Source: Microbacterium halophytorum (GTDB lineage Bacteria > Actinomycetota > Actinomycetes > Actinomycetales > Microbacteriaceae). Taken from it: a stretch of 64,000 bases of DNA. The DNA is taken from positions 1 through 64,000 of the forward strand of contig NZ_PNFA01000008.1 of the NCBI RefSeq assembly GCF_002970975.1, written 5' to 3'. Below the pieces are notes generated by a model. It was not told the DNA's origin. It ran no database searches and worked only from the letters and a program-made list of their open reading frames with translations. The position numbers and the translations under genes were made by a program. Numbering within the stretch: the stretch's first letter is position 1; each line of letters begins with the position of its first letter. Shown in pieces: positions 55,649 through 64,000 of this stretch.

Positions 55649-56868
55649 CGCTGCGCCCCCAGTCCGAAGGCGCTGCCCGCGGGCTCCGGGGTGTCCTGGT
55701 ACGGCGAGCCGCCCGTCACGTTGTCGCCGCGGTTCGCGTTCGGCCGCGGCTGCCGCGGCGGCCGGTCGCCGTATTTCGCCTTCACGCGCGCTGCGTGGGT
55801 CGGGGCATCCGGAACCTCGTCGGGGCGCCCACGGTCGAGCTCGCGCCGCAGCACGGGAACGACCTCCTCGCCCAGCAGGTCGATCTGCTCGAGCACCGTC
55901 TTCAGGGGAAGGCCCGCGTGGTCCATCAGGAACAGCTGGCGCTGGTAGTCGCCGAAGTGGTCGCGCATGCCGGCGTATCGGTCGATGACCTGCTGCGGCG
56001 ACCCCACCGTGAGCGGCGTCATCTCTGTGAAGTCCTCCATCGTCGGGCCGTTGCCGTACACGGGAGCCGCGTCGAAGTACGGGCGGAAGCTGTCGACGGC
56101 GTCCTGCGAGTTCTTCGCCATGAACGCCTGGCCGCCGAGCCCGACGATCGCCTGCGCGGCCGTGCCGTGGCCGTAGTGCTCGAAGCGCTGCCGGTACAGC
56201 GCGATCAGGCGCTGGTAGTGCTCCTTCGGCCAGAAGATGTTGTTCGCGAAGAAGCCGTCTCCGTAGTACGCGGCCTGCTCCGCGATCTCGGGCGTCCGGA
56301 TCGAGCCGTGCCAGACGAACGGCGCGACGTCGTCGAGCGGGCGGGGCGTGGATGTGAATCCGCTCAGCGCTGTGCGGAACTTGCCCTCGAAGTCCACGAC
56401 GTCGTTGTCCCACAGCTGTCGCAGCAGCTGGTAGTTCTCGATCGCGAGCGGCAGGCCCTGCCGGATGTCCTTGCCGAACCAGGGGTACACGGGCCCCGTG
56501 TTGCCCCGGCCCATCATCAGGTCCATCCGGCCGCCGGAGACGTGCTGGAGCATCGCATACTCCTCGGCGATGCGCACGGGGTCGTTCGTGGTGATCAGCG
56601 TCGTCGAGGTCGAGACGATGAGGCGCCGCGTCTGCGCCGCGATGGCGGCGAGCAGTGTCGTCGGCGACGATGAGAAGAACGGGGGGTTGTGGTGCTCGCC
56701 GATGGCGAAGACGTCGAGCCCCGCCTCGTCTGCGTGCTTCGCGATCGCGATGACGTCCTGGATGCGCTGGGCCTCGCTCGGGGTCTCGCCCGTGAGCGGG
56801 TCGCGCGTGACGTCGCTCACGCTCATGAGGCCGAACTGCATGGGCCGCGCCGTCGTGGTGTCACTCAT
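55645..56868 (-). CDS. luciferase-like FMN-dependent monooxygenase (CE1758-type)
   Basis: A 407-residue TIM-barrel flavin monooxygenase of the LLM class (FGLMSVSDVTRDPLTGETPSEAQRIQDVIAIAKHADEAGLDVFAIGEHHNPPFFSSSPTTLLAAIAAQT). Its C-terminus has an unusual Arg/Pro-rich tail. Paired with the FMN reductase gene by overlapping start/stop. Substrate unknown. GGAG before ATG 56866-56868. Upstream (56885-56913) TTGTA...TACAA may be an operator. Confidence 0.88.
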   Translation of the reverse strand: MSDTTTARPMQFGLMSVSDVTRDPLTGETPSEAQRIQDVIAIAKHADEAGLDVFAIGEHHNPPFFSSSPTTLLAAIAAQTRRLIVSTSTTLITTNDPVRIAEEYAMLQHVSGGRMDLMMGRGNTGPVYPWFGKDIRQGLPLAIENYQLLRQLWDNDVVDFEGKFRTALSGFTSTPRPLDDVAPFVWHGSIRTPEIAEQAAYYGDGFFANNIFWPKEHYQRLIALYRQRFEHYGHGTAAQAIVGLGGQAFMAKNSQDAVDSFRPYFDAAPVYGNGPTMEDFTEMTPLTVGSPQQVIDRYAGMRDHFGDYQRQLFLMDHAGLPLKTVLEQIDLLGEEVVPVLRRELDRGRPDEVPDAPTHAARVKAKYGDRPPRQPRPNANRGDNVTGGSPYQDTPEPAGSAFGLGAQR

Positions 56869-56965
56869 GGCGTCTCCGTTCCATTTGTATGCACGTGAAT
56901 GTACATCGTACAACGCCCGCACGACGAATCTATTCCCGGATGCCGACCGGGGCACCCCGAGACGA

Positions 56966-57000
56966 CGAAGGCCCGCCCCACACCGTGGGACGGGCCTTCG
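56966..57000. terminator. terminator after rpsO
   Basis: CGAAGGCCCG...CCCA pairs with TGGG...CGGGCCTTCG; about 50 bases beyond the rpsO stop. Confidence 0.75.
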
Positions 57001-57051
57001 GGAAGACGATTGAACGCTGGTCGCGCTCCGCCTCGCCTGACGCGGCTTCGC

Positions 57052-57321
57052 TCAGCGGCGAAGACCCACGCGCTCGATCAGCGAGCGGTAGCGCTCGATG
57101 TCGAGGTCGTGCAGGTACGTCAGCAGGCGACGGCGCTGACCGACGAGCAGGAACAGGCCACGGCGCGAGTGGTGGTCGTGCTTGTGGCTCTTGAGGTGCT
57201 CGGTGAGGTCCTTGATGCGCTTCGACATCAGTGCGACCTGCACCTCGGGGGATCCGGTGTCACCGGGGTGCGTCGCGTACTCTTCGATGATCGCCTTCTT
57301 GACATCTGCTGCAAGTGCCAT
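57052..57321 (-). CDS. rpsO: 30S ribosomal protein S15
   Basis: An 89-residue S15 ([50 protein letters not shown]). Binds 16S rRNA early in assembly. GAAAGGGG before ATG. In actinobacteria it lies upstream of pnp; here several genes intervene. Confidence 0.98.
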   Translation of the reverse strand: MALAADVKKAIIEEYATHPGDTGSPEVQVALMSKRIKDLTEHLKSHKHDHHSRRGLFLLVGQRRRLLTYLHDLDIERYRSLIERVGLRR

Positions 57322-57484
57322 GTAGTCGATCCCCTTTCTCCTCGTTGCGCGGCGCCCGTCGCCTCATGCGCGAGCTCTCTTTATCCGCGGCCGATCGAAC
57401 GGCAACCACACGAGTCTACCCCATCGGTCGGAGCCCGCGCACCACGGCGCCGACCTCGTGCAGCGCGTGACGTACGCTCGGATC

Positions 57485-58633
57485 GTGGCTGCAGACAACA
57501 ACCTCCGCACCGATTCGCTCGTCGTCGCGGCCGGTCGCCCGCCCCGGCGCCCCGGCGCTCCCGTGAACCCGCCCGTCGTCATGTCGTCGACCTACGTCGG
57601 CGCGGACTGGCCCAGCGGTGACGAGCTCGTCTACGCCCGCTACGACACGGAGAGCTGGCGGCCGCTCGAGGAGGCCATCGGAGCCCTCGAGGGCTCCGCC
57701 GAGCGCGCGCTCGCGTTCGGCTCGGGCATGGCCGCGATCTCGGCGGCCCTCTCCCTCGTGCCGAACGGCGGCACCCTCGTGATGCCGAGGCACAGCTACA
57801 ACACCTCGCTCGTCGCGGCGAAGGAGCACGCGCGACTGCGCGGCATCGCGCTCGTCGAGGTCGATATCGCCGACACGGCCGCGGTCACCGAGGCACTCGA
57901 CGGCGCTGACGACCTCGTGCTCTGGGTCGAGTCGCCGACGAACCCCATGCTCGAGGTCGCCGACATCGCCGCACTCGCGGCCGCGGCGCACGAGCGGGAA
58001 GGGATCGTGATCGCGGACAACACGTTCGCGACCCCCCTCGCCCAGCGACCGCTCGCCCTCGGCGCCGACGTCGTGGTGCACTCCGTGACGAAGTACCTCG
58101 CCGGCCACTCCGACGTCGTGATGGGCGCCGTCGTCGCAGACGACGGCGAGCTGTGGGCGGCGCTGAAGGCGCAGCGCGACGTGCACGGGGCGATCCCCGG
58201 GCCGTGGGAGGCCTGGTTGGCGCTCAGGGGCATCCGGACCCTGGCGCTGCGCATCGAGCGCTCGCAGCGCAGCGCCCTCGACCTCGCGACCAGGCTCGAG
58301 GCGCACCCGGCCGTCGCCGAGGTGCGCCACCCCGGCCTCGCGAGCCACCCGCAGCACGAACTCGCCGCGGCGCAGATGACGGGCTTCGGTTCGGTCCTCA
58401 CCCTCCGCCCGCGCGGCGGGGCGGCGGCGGCCTCCGAGATCGCCCGCGCCGTGCGCCTGTGGGTGCCAGGCACGAGCCTCGGCGGTGTCGAATCGCTCAT
58501 CGAGCGCCGGCGCCGCATACCGTCGGAGCCCGTCACCGTGCCGGAGGACCTGCTGCGCCTCTCGGTCGGCGTCGAGCACGTCGAGGACCTCGCGGACGAC
58601 CTCTTCGCCGCGCTGGAGGCCAGCCAACGCTGA
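57485..58633 (+). CDS. Cys/Met metabolism PLP-dependent lyase/synthase
   Basis: A 382-residue fold-type I enzyme of the cystathionine gamma-synthase/lyase family: LVYARYDTESWRPLEEAIGALEG, ALAFGSGMAAISAALSL, PTNPMLEVADI, DNTFATPLAQRPLALGADVVVHSVTKYLAGHSD (PLP Lys). It has the YARYDTES variation on the usual YSRxxNPT motif, so the reaction is not certain. GTG 57485 is six bases from TACGCT (57473-57478), no SD: probable leaderless. Confidence 0.9.
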   Translation: MAADNNLRTDSLVVAAGRPPRRPGAPVNPPVVMSSTYVGADWPSGDELVYARYDTESWRPLEEAIGALEGSAERALAFGSGMAAISAALSLVPNGGTLVMPRHSYNTSLVAAKEHARLRGIALVEVDIADTAAVTEALDGADDLVLWVESPTNPMLEVADIAALAAAAHEREGIVIADNTFATPLAQRPLALGADVVVHSVTKYLAGHSDVVMGAVVADDGELWAALKAQRDVHGAIPGPWEAWLALRGIRTLALRIERSQRSALDLATRLEAHPAVAEVRHPGLASHPQHELAAAQMTGFGSVLTLRPRGGAAAASEIARAVRLWVPGTSLGGVESLIERRRRIPSEPVTVPEDLLRLSVGVEHVEDLADDLFAALEASQR

Positions 58634-58720
58634 CCGCCTGCGCACGGAAGGGCGCCCGACCGCCGCGGCGGGGGGGGGCCCGGGCCGGGCCACGCGGGGC
58701 GGCGGCGCCCGCCGCCGGGG

Positions 58721-59242
58721 GAGCGTGAGCTTGACGTCCTTGCCGACGAGGACGCCGCCCGTCTCGAGCGCGGCGTTCCAGGTGAGGCCGAAGTCCTCGC
58801 GGTTGATCTTGCCGGTCGCCGTCGCGCCGGCCTTGTAGTTGCCCCACGGGTCGGTGCCGAAGCCGCCGAACTCGAGCTCGAACGTGACAGGCCTCGTGAC
58901 GCCCTTGATCGTGAGGTCGCCGTCAACGAGGTACTCGTCGCCGTTCGCGCGCACGCCGGTGCTCACGAACGTCATCGTCGGGTGGTTCTCAACATCGAAG
59001 AAGTCGGCGCTGCGCAGGTGGCCGTCGCGGCCCTCGTCCTTCGAGTCGACCGATGCGACATCGACCTTCGCCGTGACGCTCGCCTCGAGCGGGTTCTCCG
59101 GCAGCGTGATGGTGGCTTCCTTGACGCCGAATGCACCGCGGACCTTCGACATCATCATGTGGCGGACCTCGAAGCCGACCTCGCTGTGGGCGGGGTCGAG
59201 GGCGTAGGTGCCCGCCTTGTAGCCGGGGATCTCTGCAGTCAT
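58721..59242 (-). CDS. YceI-family protein with damaged 3' end
   Basis: 174 recognisable residues of a YceI polyisoprenoid-binding beta-barrel: GTYALDPAHSEVGFEVRHMMMSKVRGAF, DVASVDSKDEGRDGHLRSADFFDVENHPTMTF, LTIKGVTRPVTF, INREDFGLTWNAALETGGVLVGKDVKLT. The normal ending (about EVEA plus a few residues and stop) is missing: after KLTL the frame enters an extremely G/C-rich stretch with a G9 run (58670-58678) and stays open to 57416, antisense to the PLP gene. Either a real deletion or an assembly fault. GAG near ATG 59240-59242. Confidence 0.75.
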
Positions 59243-59290
59243 GGGGTGCGCTCCTTGAGTGGTGGGTGATGCGTACAGAGGGAACAATAC

Positions 59291-59306
59291 ATATGCAGCT
59301 GCATAT
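59291..59306. promoter_or_regulatory. perfect 16-bp palindrome upstream of the YceI gene
   Basis: ATATGCAGCTGCATAT, in an AT-rich segment 48 bases before the YceI start. It looks like the operator of a MarR- or TetR-type repressor; no such regulator gene is adjacent. Confidence 0.5.
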
Positions 59307-59337
59307 ATTCCGAGTCCGCGAGAAATAATCTCAGAGC

Positions 59338-59391
59338 GACCGCAGCGAAGGAGGGCCGCCCCGTTCGGGGCGGCCCTCCTTCGCTGCGGTC
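59338..59391. terminator. 25-bp perfect hairpin after the FKBP gene
   Basis: Arms 59338-59362 and 59367-59391, loop GTTC. The right arm overlaps the FKBP stop codon (59390-59392), so the gene ends within its own terminator. Confidence 0.85.
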
Positions 59392-59761
59392 AGGCCGCGT
59401 CGATCAGATCGATGATGAAGATCAGCGTCTTGCCGCTGAGGAAGTGGCCCGCGCCCGCGGGGCCGTACGCCTTGTGCGGGGGCACCGTCAGCTTGCGGCG
59501 GCCGCCGACCTTCATGCCGGGGATGCCCTCCTGCCAGCCCTGGATCAGGCCCTGCAGCGGGAACTGCAGCGTCTCGCCCCTGTTCCAAGAGGCGTCGAAC
59601 TCGTCGCCCGTGTCGTATTCGACGCCGGCGTAGTGCACCGTGACGGTCGCACCGGGCTGGGCCTCGGTGCCGTCGCCGACGATGATGTCCTCGATGACGA
59701 GGTCGGCGGGAGCCGGGCCCTCGGGTGCGTCGAACTCGGGCTTCGTGCGATCTGCGCTCAT
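59390..59761 (-). CDS. FKBP-type peptidyl-prolyl isomerase
   Basis: A 123-residue single-domain FKBP: VTVHYAGVEYDTGDEFDASWNRGETLQFPLQGLIQGWQEGIPGMKVGGRRKLTVPPHKAYG, IFIIDLI. Cytoplasmic folding helper. ATG 59759-59761; upstream TTGGAT at the leaderless spacing is a weak -10. The longer frame to 59848 is not conserved. Confidence 0.94.
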   Translation of the reverse strand: MSADRTKPEFDAPEGPAPADLVIEDIIVGDGTEAQPGATVTVHYAGVEYDTGDEFDASWNRGETLQFPLQGLIQGWQEGIPGMKVGGRRKLTVPPHKAYGPAGAGHFLSGKTLIFIIDLIDAA

Positions 59762-59917
59762 GCGTCCATCCAAGCACGGAGTGCGTCGTTCGCGGGCGAT
59801 CTCGTCGTGGTTCGCCTCCCCCTTGACACCCCCGAGCTTCCGTCGCATGCTTATCGCAAGCTCACTCAGCGCCTGGATGTCTCGCCGGCTTCGCCGCAGC
59901 CCGGGCGCTGAGTGTTG

Positions 59918-61126
59918 TCACGGGGCGAGCAGCAGGCGACGGGTCGCGACGATCCGCACCAGGAGCTGGCGCTCCACCTCGGCAGCGCCTGGGTCGCGCC
60001 CGCTCATGCCCCGCTGGCGCGCCATCGCGAGCTGCGTCGCGTCGCGGATGAACGAGGTCATCAGCCGAGTTCGGTCGCCGGGGAGGGAGCGCGCCCAGGC
60101 CCTGCCGATCTTCCGGCCCCTCGGGGTCGCCAGCATGTCGATCTCCATCGGCGTGAACCAGCCGGCGCCCGCGTAGTCGCCGAGCCGGTCGTGGGTGATC
60201 CTGGCCTTCTCCCGCCGGAGCAGCACGATCGCGACGACGAACGCGGCGAACTGCGGCACCTGGAGCACGAGGTACAGGACGAGGAAGTCCGCATAGCTCG
60301 ACGCGTTCCAGACCGCGTGCATCACGACGCCGATCGCGTAACCCCACAGCGCGAAGACCGCGACGCTGCGGCGCTCGCGCAGGGCGTAGCCGACGAGCAG
60401 GCCGAAGACGCCCGTGAACATCGCGTGCGCGAACGGCGAGAGAATGCCCCGCATCACGAAGATGCTCACGGTCGCGCCGAGGCCCTCGCTCGCCCCGTAC
60501 AGCAGGAAGTACTGGATGTTCTCGCTGAACGCGAAGCCGGCGCCGATCAGGCCGCCGTACACCAGGCCGTCGATGGGCCCGTCGATCGTGTTCCGCGCGA
60601 TCAGCATGATCACGAACACGCCGACCATCTTGCAGGCCTCCTCGACGAGCGGCGCCCGCACGACCGTCGCGATCACGTCCTGGGCATCCGGATCCGCGCC
60701 GAGCACGTCGACCGACACCCAGTCGAAGAGGTACAGGAACGCCGTCGTCAGCCCGATCGACGCGATCGCCCCCCACGCGAGAGCGAAGACGATCAGCCGC
60801 CGCGGCTCCGGCTCCCAGTTGTCGATCCACGTCACGGTGAGGACCACGATCGCGAACGGGATGACCGCGAGCGCCGTCGCGACGAAGAACGGCACGGCGC
60901 CGAACGAGAGCATCGGCAGCACGAAGGAGGCGAGCACCCACAGCGCGATGAGGCCCACGCCGACCCAGCCGAGGAACCACAGGGGGTGCACGCGCTGTGG
61001 CACGGGCGGGAGCGCGAGGTGCGCCTGCGGGCGCGCCTCTGTGACAGGAGCGGGGGCGCCCGGCAGCGCGCGCGGCGAGGGGCGCCAGGGCGAGCGGCCG
61101 TCGGGCTGCGGCGTTCCGTACGACAT
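59918..61126 (-). CDS. PrsW-family intramembrane protease
   Basis: A 402-residue membrane protein with about eight segments. PrsW motifs: EEACK near residue 165-170 (EExxK), ENIQYF and HAxFT/HAVWN histidines. Related proteins cleave anti-sigma factors; here the substrate is unknown. Cytoplasmic N-terminus Pro-rich; C-terminal 100 residues polar. ATG 61124-61126 follows TAGAGT (61134-61139) by seven bases. Confidence 0.85.
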   Translation of the reverse strand: MSYGTPQPDGRSPWRPSPRALPGAPAPVTEARPQAHLALPPVPQRVHPLWFLGWVGVGLIALWVLASFVLPMLSFGAVPFFVATALAVIPFAIVVLTVTWIDNWEPEPRRLIVFALAWGAIASIGLTTAFLYLFDWVSVDVLGADPDAQDVIATVVRAPLVEEACKMVGVFVIMLIARNTIDGPIDGLVYGGLIGAGFAFSENIQYFLLYGASEGLGATVSIFVMRGILSPFAHAMFTGVFGLLVGYALRERRSVAVFALWGYAIGVVMHAVWNASSYADFLVLYLVLQVPQFAAFVVAIVLLRREKARITHDRLGDYAGAGWFTPMEIDMLATPRGRKIGRAWARSLPGDRTRLMTSFIRDATQLAMARQRGMSGRDPGAAEVERQLLVRIVATRRLLLAP

Positions 61127-61282
61127 GCCGACAACTCTATTGGCGGCCGGCGACGCTCCGGGGCGATGGCTGTGGCGTTCGCCGCACTGCCGCATCCGGA
61201 ACCGCCCGGGGCTGTGCACCGGGCACAACGAAACCGAAGCGCCGTGTGACGACACCTCCGGCCGCGCGCGCCCCGCCGTTCA

Positions 61283-61288
61283 TAGAAT
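61283..61288 (+). promoter_or_regulatory. -10 box before the FAH gene
   Basis: TAGAAT six bases from ATG 61295. The intervening GGAGGA resembles an SD, so either mode is possible, but the spacing to the box fits the leaderless pattern. Confidence 0.5.
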
Positions 61289-61294
61289 GGAGGA

Positions 61295-62164
61295 ATGCGC
61301 TTCTCCCATGTGATCCTCGCCGGCGATTCGGAACCGACCTTCATCGCGAAATCGGGCGACAGGGCGCTGCCCGTTTCGTCGCTCGTCGATGACGCACCCT
61401 CCTCGCTGCAGGAGCTCGTCGAGCGGGGCCCCGCCGAGTGGGCGCGCGTGCGCGAGGCCCTCGAGGCGGGCCGCGGCGAGGCCGTGTCGCTCGACGGCGC
61501 CGCATACGCCTCCGCCGTGAACCGGCCGCCGGCGATCATGGCCGTCGGCCTGAACTACGCGGCGCACTCGGGCGAGCTGAACCTCAAGACCGACAGCACC
61601 CCGACGGTGTTCACGCTGTGGCCGAATTCCCTCGCGGGCCACGGGGAGACCACGACCTGGTCGCGCGAGATGAGCGAAGCGGTCGACTACGAGGCCGAGC
61701 TCGGCGTCGTCATCGGGCGGCCCGCGCGCGAGGTCACGGAGGAGGAAGCGCTCGACTACGTGTTCGGCTACACCGTGGTCAACGACATCTCGGCCCGCAA
61801 CATCCAGTACTCCGAGGCGCAGTGGTCCCGCTGCAAGTCGCTCGACGGGTTCACCCCGACCGGCCCCGACGTCGTCACGGCCGACGAGATCGCCGACCCG
61901 CAGGACCTCCACATCTGGACCACGGTCGACGGTGAGACGGTGCAGGACGCCTCGACGGGCCAGATGGTCCGCTCGGTAGCGAAGCTGATCGCACACCTGT
62001 CGAAGGGGATCACGATCCTGCCGGGCACCCTGATCTCGACCGGCAGCCCCGGCGGATCCGGTTTCTCCCGCAACCCGCAGATCCTGCTCGGTGACGGGAC
62101 GACGGTCACGGTCGCGGTCGACGGCATCGGTGAGCTCACCACGCACTGCCGCGTGACGGACTGA
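61295..62164 (+). CDS. fumarylacetoacetate hydrolase family protein
   Basis: A 289-residue FAH-type enzyme: VGLNYAAHSGELN, WPNSLAGHG, DYEAELGVVIGRPAREV (metal-binding E-x-E pattern), GYTVVNDISARNIQ, KSLDGFTPTGP, TGSPGGSG. Likely a hydrolase/isomerase/decarboxylase of aromatic-degradation intermediates such as 2-hydroxyhepta-2,4-diene-1,7-dioate; substrate not fixed. Normal length. Confidence 0.9.
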   Translation: MRFSHVILAGDSEPTFIAKSGDRALPVSSLVDDAPSSLQELVERGPAEWARVREALEAGRGEAVSLDGAAYASAVNRPPAIMAVGLNYAAHSGELNLKTDSTPTVFTLWPNSLAGHGETTTWSREMSEAVDYEAELGVVIGRPAREVTEEEALDYVFGYTVVNDISARNIQYSEAQWSRCKSLDGFTPTGPDVVTADEIADPQDLHIWTTVDGETVQDASTGQMVRSVAKLIAHLSKGITILPGTLISTGSPGGSGFSRNPQILLGDGTTVTVAVDGIGELTTHCRVTD

Positions 62165-62176
62165 CGCCGCCTATCT

Positions 62177-62234
62177 CTTCATTTCTGGCACATCTCCGGT
62201 GCTGACTGCATCCGGAGATGTGCCAGAAATGAAG
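62177..62234. terminator. perfect 23-bp stem between convergent genes
   Basis: Arms 62177-62199 and 62212-62234, 12-nt loop TGCTGACTGCAT. The arms include TTCATTTCTGGCACATC, much less GC-rich than the other terminators here. Confidence 0.75.
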
Positions 62235-62247
62235 ACTTCGGGGCGGG

Positions 62248-63690
62248 TCAGGGAAGATCGGGCTGGGTGACGATCGGCATCGTCGTCGTGATCGGCTCGA
62301 TGCCGCTGAGGCGCTCGGGGCGCAGCTGCTTCGCGACGGCCTCCGGTGTCATCAGGCCCGCCTCCACGACGAGCTCCTCGATGCCGCGGCCCGTCAGGAG
62401 CGCCGTCTTCGCGAGCGCTGCCGCGTCGGCGTAGCCGATGAACGGCGTCAGCGCCGTGATCACGCCGACGGACGCGCCGACCATCGCGCCGAGGCGGTCG
62501 CGGTTCGCCGTGATGCCGTCGATGCAGTTGACGCGGAGCGTGTGGTAGCCGCGGCGCATCCAGGTGATCGACTGCAGGATCGAGTGCGCGATCACCGGCT
62601 CGAACGCGTTCAGCTGCAGTTGGCCGGCCTCCGCCGCCATCGTCACCGTGAGGTCGGCGCCGACGACCGAGTACGCGATCTGGTTCACGACCTCGGGAAT
62701 CACGGGGTTCACCTTGCCCGGCATGATGGAGGACCCCGCCTGCTTCGCCGGCAGGTTGATCTCGCCGAAGCCCGCCTGCGGGCCCGAGGAGAGCAGCCGC
62801 AGGTCGTTGCAGATCTTCGACACCTTCACGGCGTTGCGCTTCAGCGACGCCGAGAAGGAGATGAACGAACCCATGTCGCTCGTCGCCTCGACGAGGTCGC
62901 CCGCCGTGCGCAGCGGGAGGCCCGTGATCTCCGAGAGGTGCATGCGCACTCGCTCGGCGTAGCCCGGCTTGGCCGTCACGCCCGTGCCGATCGCCGTCGC
63001 GCCCATGCTGATCTCGGTCAGGAGCACCGCGTTCTCCCGCAGCCGCGAGATGTCCTCGCCGACCGTCGTGGCGAAGCCGTGGAACTCCTGCCCGAGCGTC
63101 ATCGGCACGGCGTCCTGCAGCTGGGTGCGCCCTACCTTGAGCACGTCGGCGAACTCCTCGGCTTTCCGCATGAACGATTCTCGGAGCAGTTCGAGCTCGT
63201 CGAGGAGCGACACGTGGATGAGCGAGAGCCCGACCTTGATGGCCGTCGGGTACACATCATTGGTCGACTGGCTGCGGTTGGTGTGGTCGATCGGGTGCAG
63301 GAACGCGTAGTCGCCCTTCTCGCGGCCGGCGAGCTCGAGGGCGATGTTGGTGATGACCTCGTTGGCGTTCATGTTCGTCGAGGTGCCCGCCCCGCCCTGG
63401 ATGACCCCGACGCAGAACTGGTCGTGGAACTCGCCGTCGATGACGCGCTGCGCGGCGCGATCGATGAGGTCGGCCCTCTCGGCGTCGATCGCGCCGATGT
63501 CGCGATTCGCGCGGGCTGCCGCCTGCTTCACCATCGCGAGCCCCGTCACGAGCTCGGTGTAGACGGAGATCGGGCGCTTCGTGATGTCGAAGTTCTCGAT
63601 CGCCCGCGCCGTGTGCACGCCCCAGTAGGCGTCGGCGGGGATCTCGAGGGGCCCGAGGGAGTCGGTTTCGGTACGCGTCTGTGCGGTCAC
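62248..63690 (-). CDS. aspA: aspartate ammonia-lyase
   Basis: A 480-residue fumarase/aspartase superfamily enzyme: DSLGPLEIPADAYWGVHTARAIENF, GGAGTSTNMNANEVITN, HTNRSQSTNDVYPTA, signature GSSIMPGKVNP. Features and N-terminus favour aspartase over fumarase. Converts aspartate to fumarate and ammonia. GTG 63688-63690 follows TAGGGT (63697-63702) by six bases. Confidence 0.9.
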   Translation of the reverse strand: MTAQTRTETDSLGPLEIPADAYWGVHTARAIENFDITKRPISVYTELVTGLAMVKQAAARANRDIGAIDAERADLIDRAAQRVIDGEFHDQFCVGVIQGGAGTSTNMNANEVITNIALELAGREKGDYAFLHPIDHTNRSQSTNDVYPTAIKVGLSLIHVSLLDELELLRESFMRKAEEFADVLKVGRTQLQDAVPMTLGQEFHGFATTVGEDISRLRENAVLLTEISMGATAIGTGVTAKPGYAERVRMHLSEITGLPLRTAGDLVEATSDMGSFISFSASLKRNAVKVSKICNDLRLLSSGPQAGFGEINLPAKQAGSSIMPGKVNPVIPEVVNQIAYSVVGADLTVTMAAEAGQLQLNAFEPVIAHSILQSITWMRRGYHTLRVNCIDGITANRDRLGAMVGASVGVITALTPFIGYADAAALAKTALLTGRGIEELVVEAGLMTPEAVAKQLRPERLSGIEPITTTMPIVTQPDLP

Positions 63691-63784
63691 ACGACGACCC
63701 TACGCCCGGAATCCTGCACGCACGCGGGGCGCTCCGTTCGGCCGGGAGGACGCTCCCTCCCCCGCGCGGGAATCGGCGCGGTCC

Positions 63785-64000
63785 TCAGCGCCGCGGGGCC
63801 TTGCGCGAGAACGCCTCGAGCCGCTCATCCGGGGTCATCGCCGCCAGCCGTGCATAGAAGTCGAGGTCGAAGGCGGCCGTCGGCTCGGCCCCGTGCACCG
63901 GAACCGTCGTGTGCGTGATCGTGTCGTCGTAGACGTGCACGAGCGAGAACGACTGGCCGGCGTCCATGCCGTTGACGCGCTGCGGCTCGCGCGCGACGTC
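63785..64000 (-). CDS. C-terminal end of a metallophosphoesterase-like protein
   Basis: Seventy-one residues open to the right edge, ending ...FSRKAPRR. ADVAREPQRVNG-type entry, then GMDAGQSFSLVHVYDDTITHTTVPV resembles the end of calcineurin-like phosphoesterases (CpdA-type). The ATG at 63967 is internal. No active-site motif is in view, so the assignment is tentative. Confidence 0.5.
   Translation of the reverse strand, partial: DVAREPQRVNGMDAGQSFSLVHVYDDTITHTTVPVHGAEPTAAFDLDFYARLAAMTPDERLEAFSRKAPRR

Overview
The window is chromosomal DNA of a high-GC Gram-positive bacterium (roughly 70% GC by eye, dense short-gap operons, GTG/TTG starts). Protein sequences and gene order (dapB..thyA-folA..dapA-rnj-ftsK-pgsA-cinA-clgR-DUF3046-recA-recX-miaB-miaA-dapF, hflX, lexA, his genes, infC-rpmI-rplT, pheST) fit the Actinobacteria, most likely the family Microbacteriaceae. 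I cannot name a genus from sequence alone.

Layout. 1-3.6 kb: the tail of a transposase, a DUF1918 gene, a cupredoxin lipoprotein and a DUF2306/histidine kinase/response regulator operon joined by 4-nt overlaps. 3.8-7.4 kb: pheS-pheT. 7.4-14.3 kb: an accessory island of lower GC, an IS graveyard. Two related IS481-type elements (one with an intact transposase, one frameshifted) sit in or beside IS1380- and ISL3-type transposase remnants, and between them lie two tandem genes for small secreted four-cysteine proteins that I tentatively compare with tendamistat-type inhibitors. 14.3-17.7 kb: a glutamate-type ABC transporter operon (gluABCD order). 17.8-20.7 kb: a SpoU-type RNA methyltransferase and infC-rpmI-rplT, with infC forced to start at ATC. 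20.7-26.2 kb: SseB-like protein, priA/hisA, hisH, hisB, hisC, then a LysM protein divergent from lexA. 26.2-31.6 kb: S9 peptidase, hflX, a methyltransferase and a repeat-filled gap before dapF. 31.6-38 kb: miaA, miaB, recX, recA, DUF3046, clgR, cinA. 37.9-47.4 kb: pgsA, ftsK, RNase J, dapA, folA, thyA, an OsmC-type protein, a TPR protein, dapB. 47.4-57.4 kb: phosphatase, DUF4287, cupin, a degenerate aldo-keto reductase, pnp with an Actino-pnp-like leader, a fused glycosyltransferase/SGNH hydrolase, an FMN reductase/luciferase-like pair, rpsO. 57.4-64 kb: a PLP sulfur-metabolism enzyme, a YceI protein with a damaged 3' end, FKBP, a PrsW-like protein, an FAH-family hydrolase, aspartate ammonia-lyase and a truncated phosphoesterase.

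How it works together: most genes are housekeeping (translation, tRNA modification, lysine/peptidoglycan precursors, histidine, folate/thymidylate, RNA decay, SOS response). LexA, its putative operator by the LysM gene and the operator upstream of recA form a local SOS circuit. A notable window-wide property is that at least 17 genes have a TANNNT -10 box only 6-9 nt before the start codon and no Shine-Dalgarno sequence, so they are probably transcribed as leaderless mRNAs. Other points for a second look are the secreted protein pair, an SD-sequestering hairpin conserved in both IS481-type copies, the CTAG target site that supplies the transposase stop codon, an intergenic repeat family with core GGAATCTGCGAC, a pseudo-AKR that has lost its whole catalytic tetrad, and the GT4-SGNH fusion.
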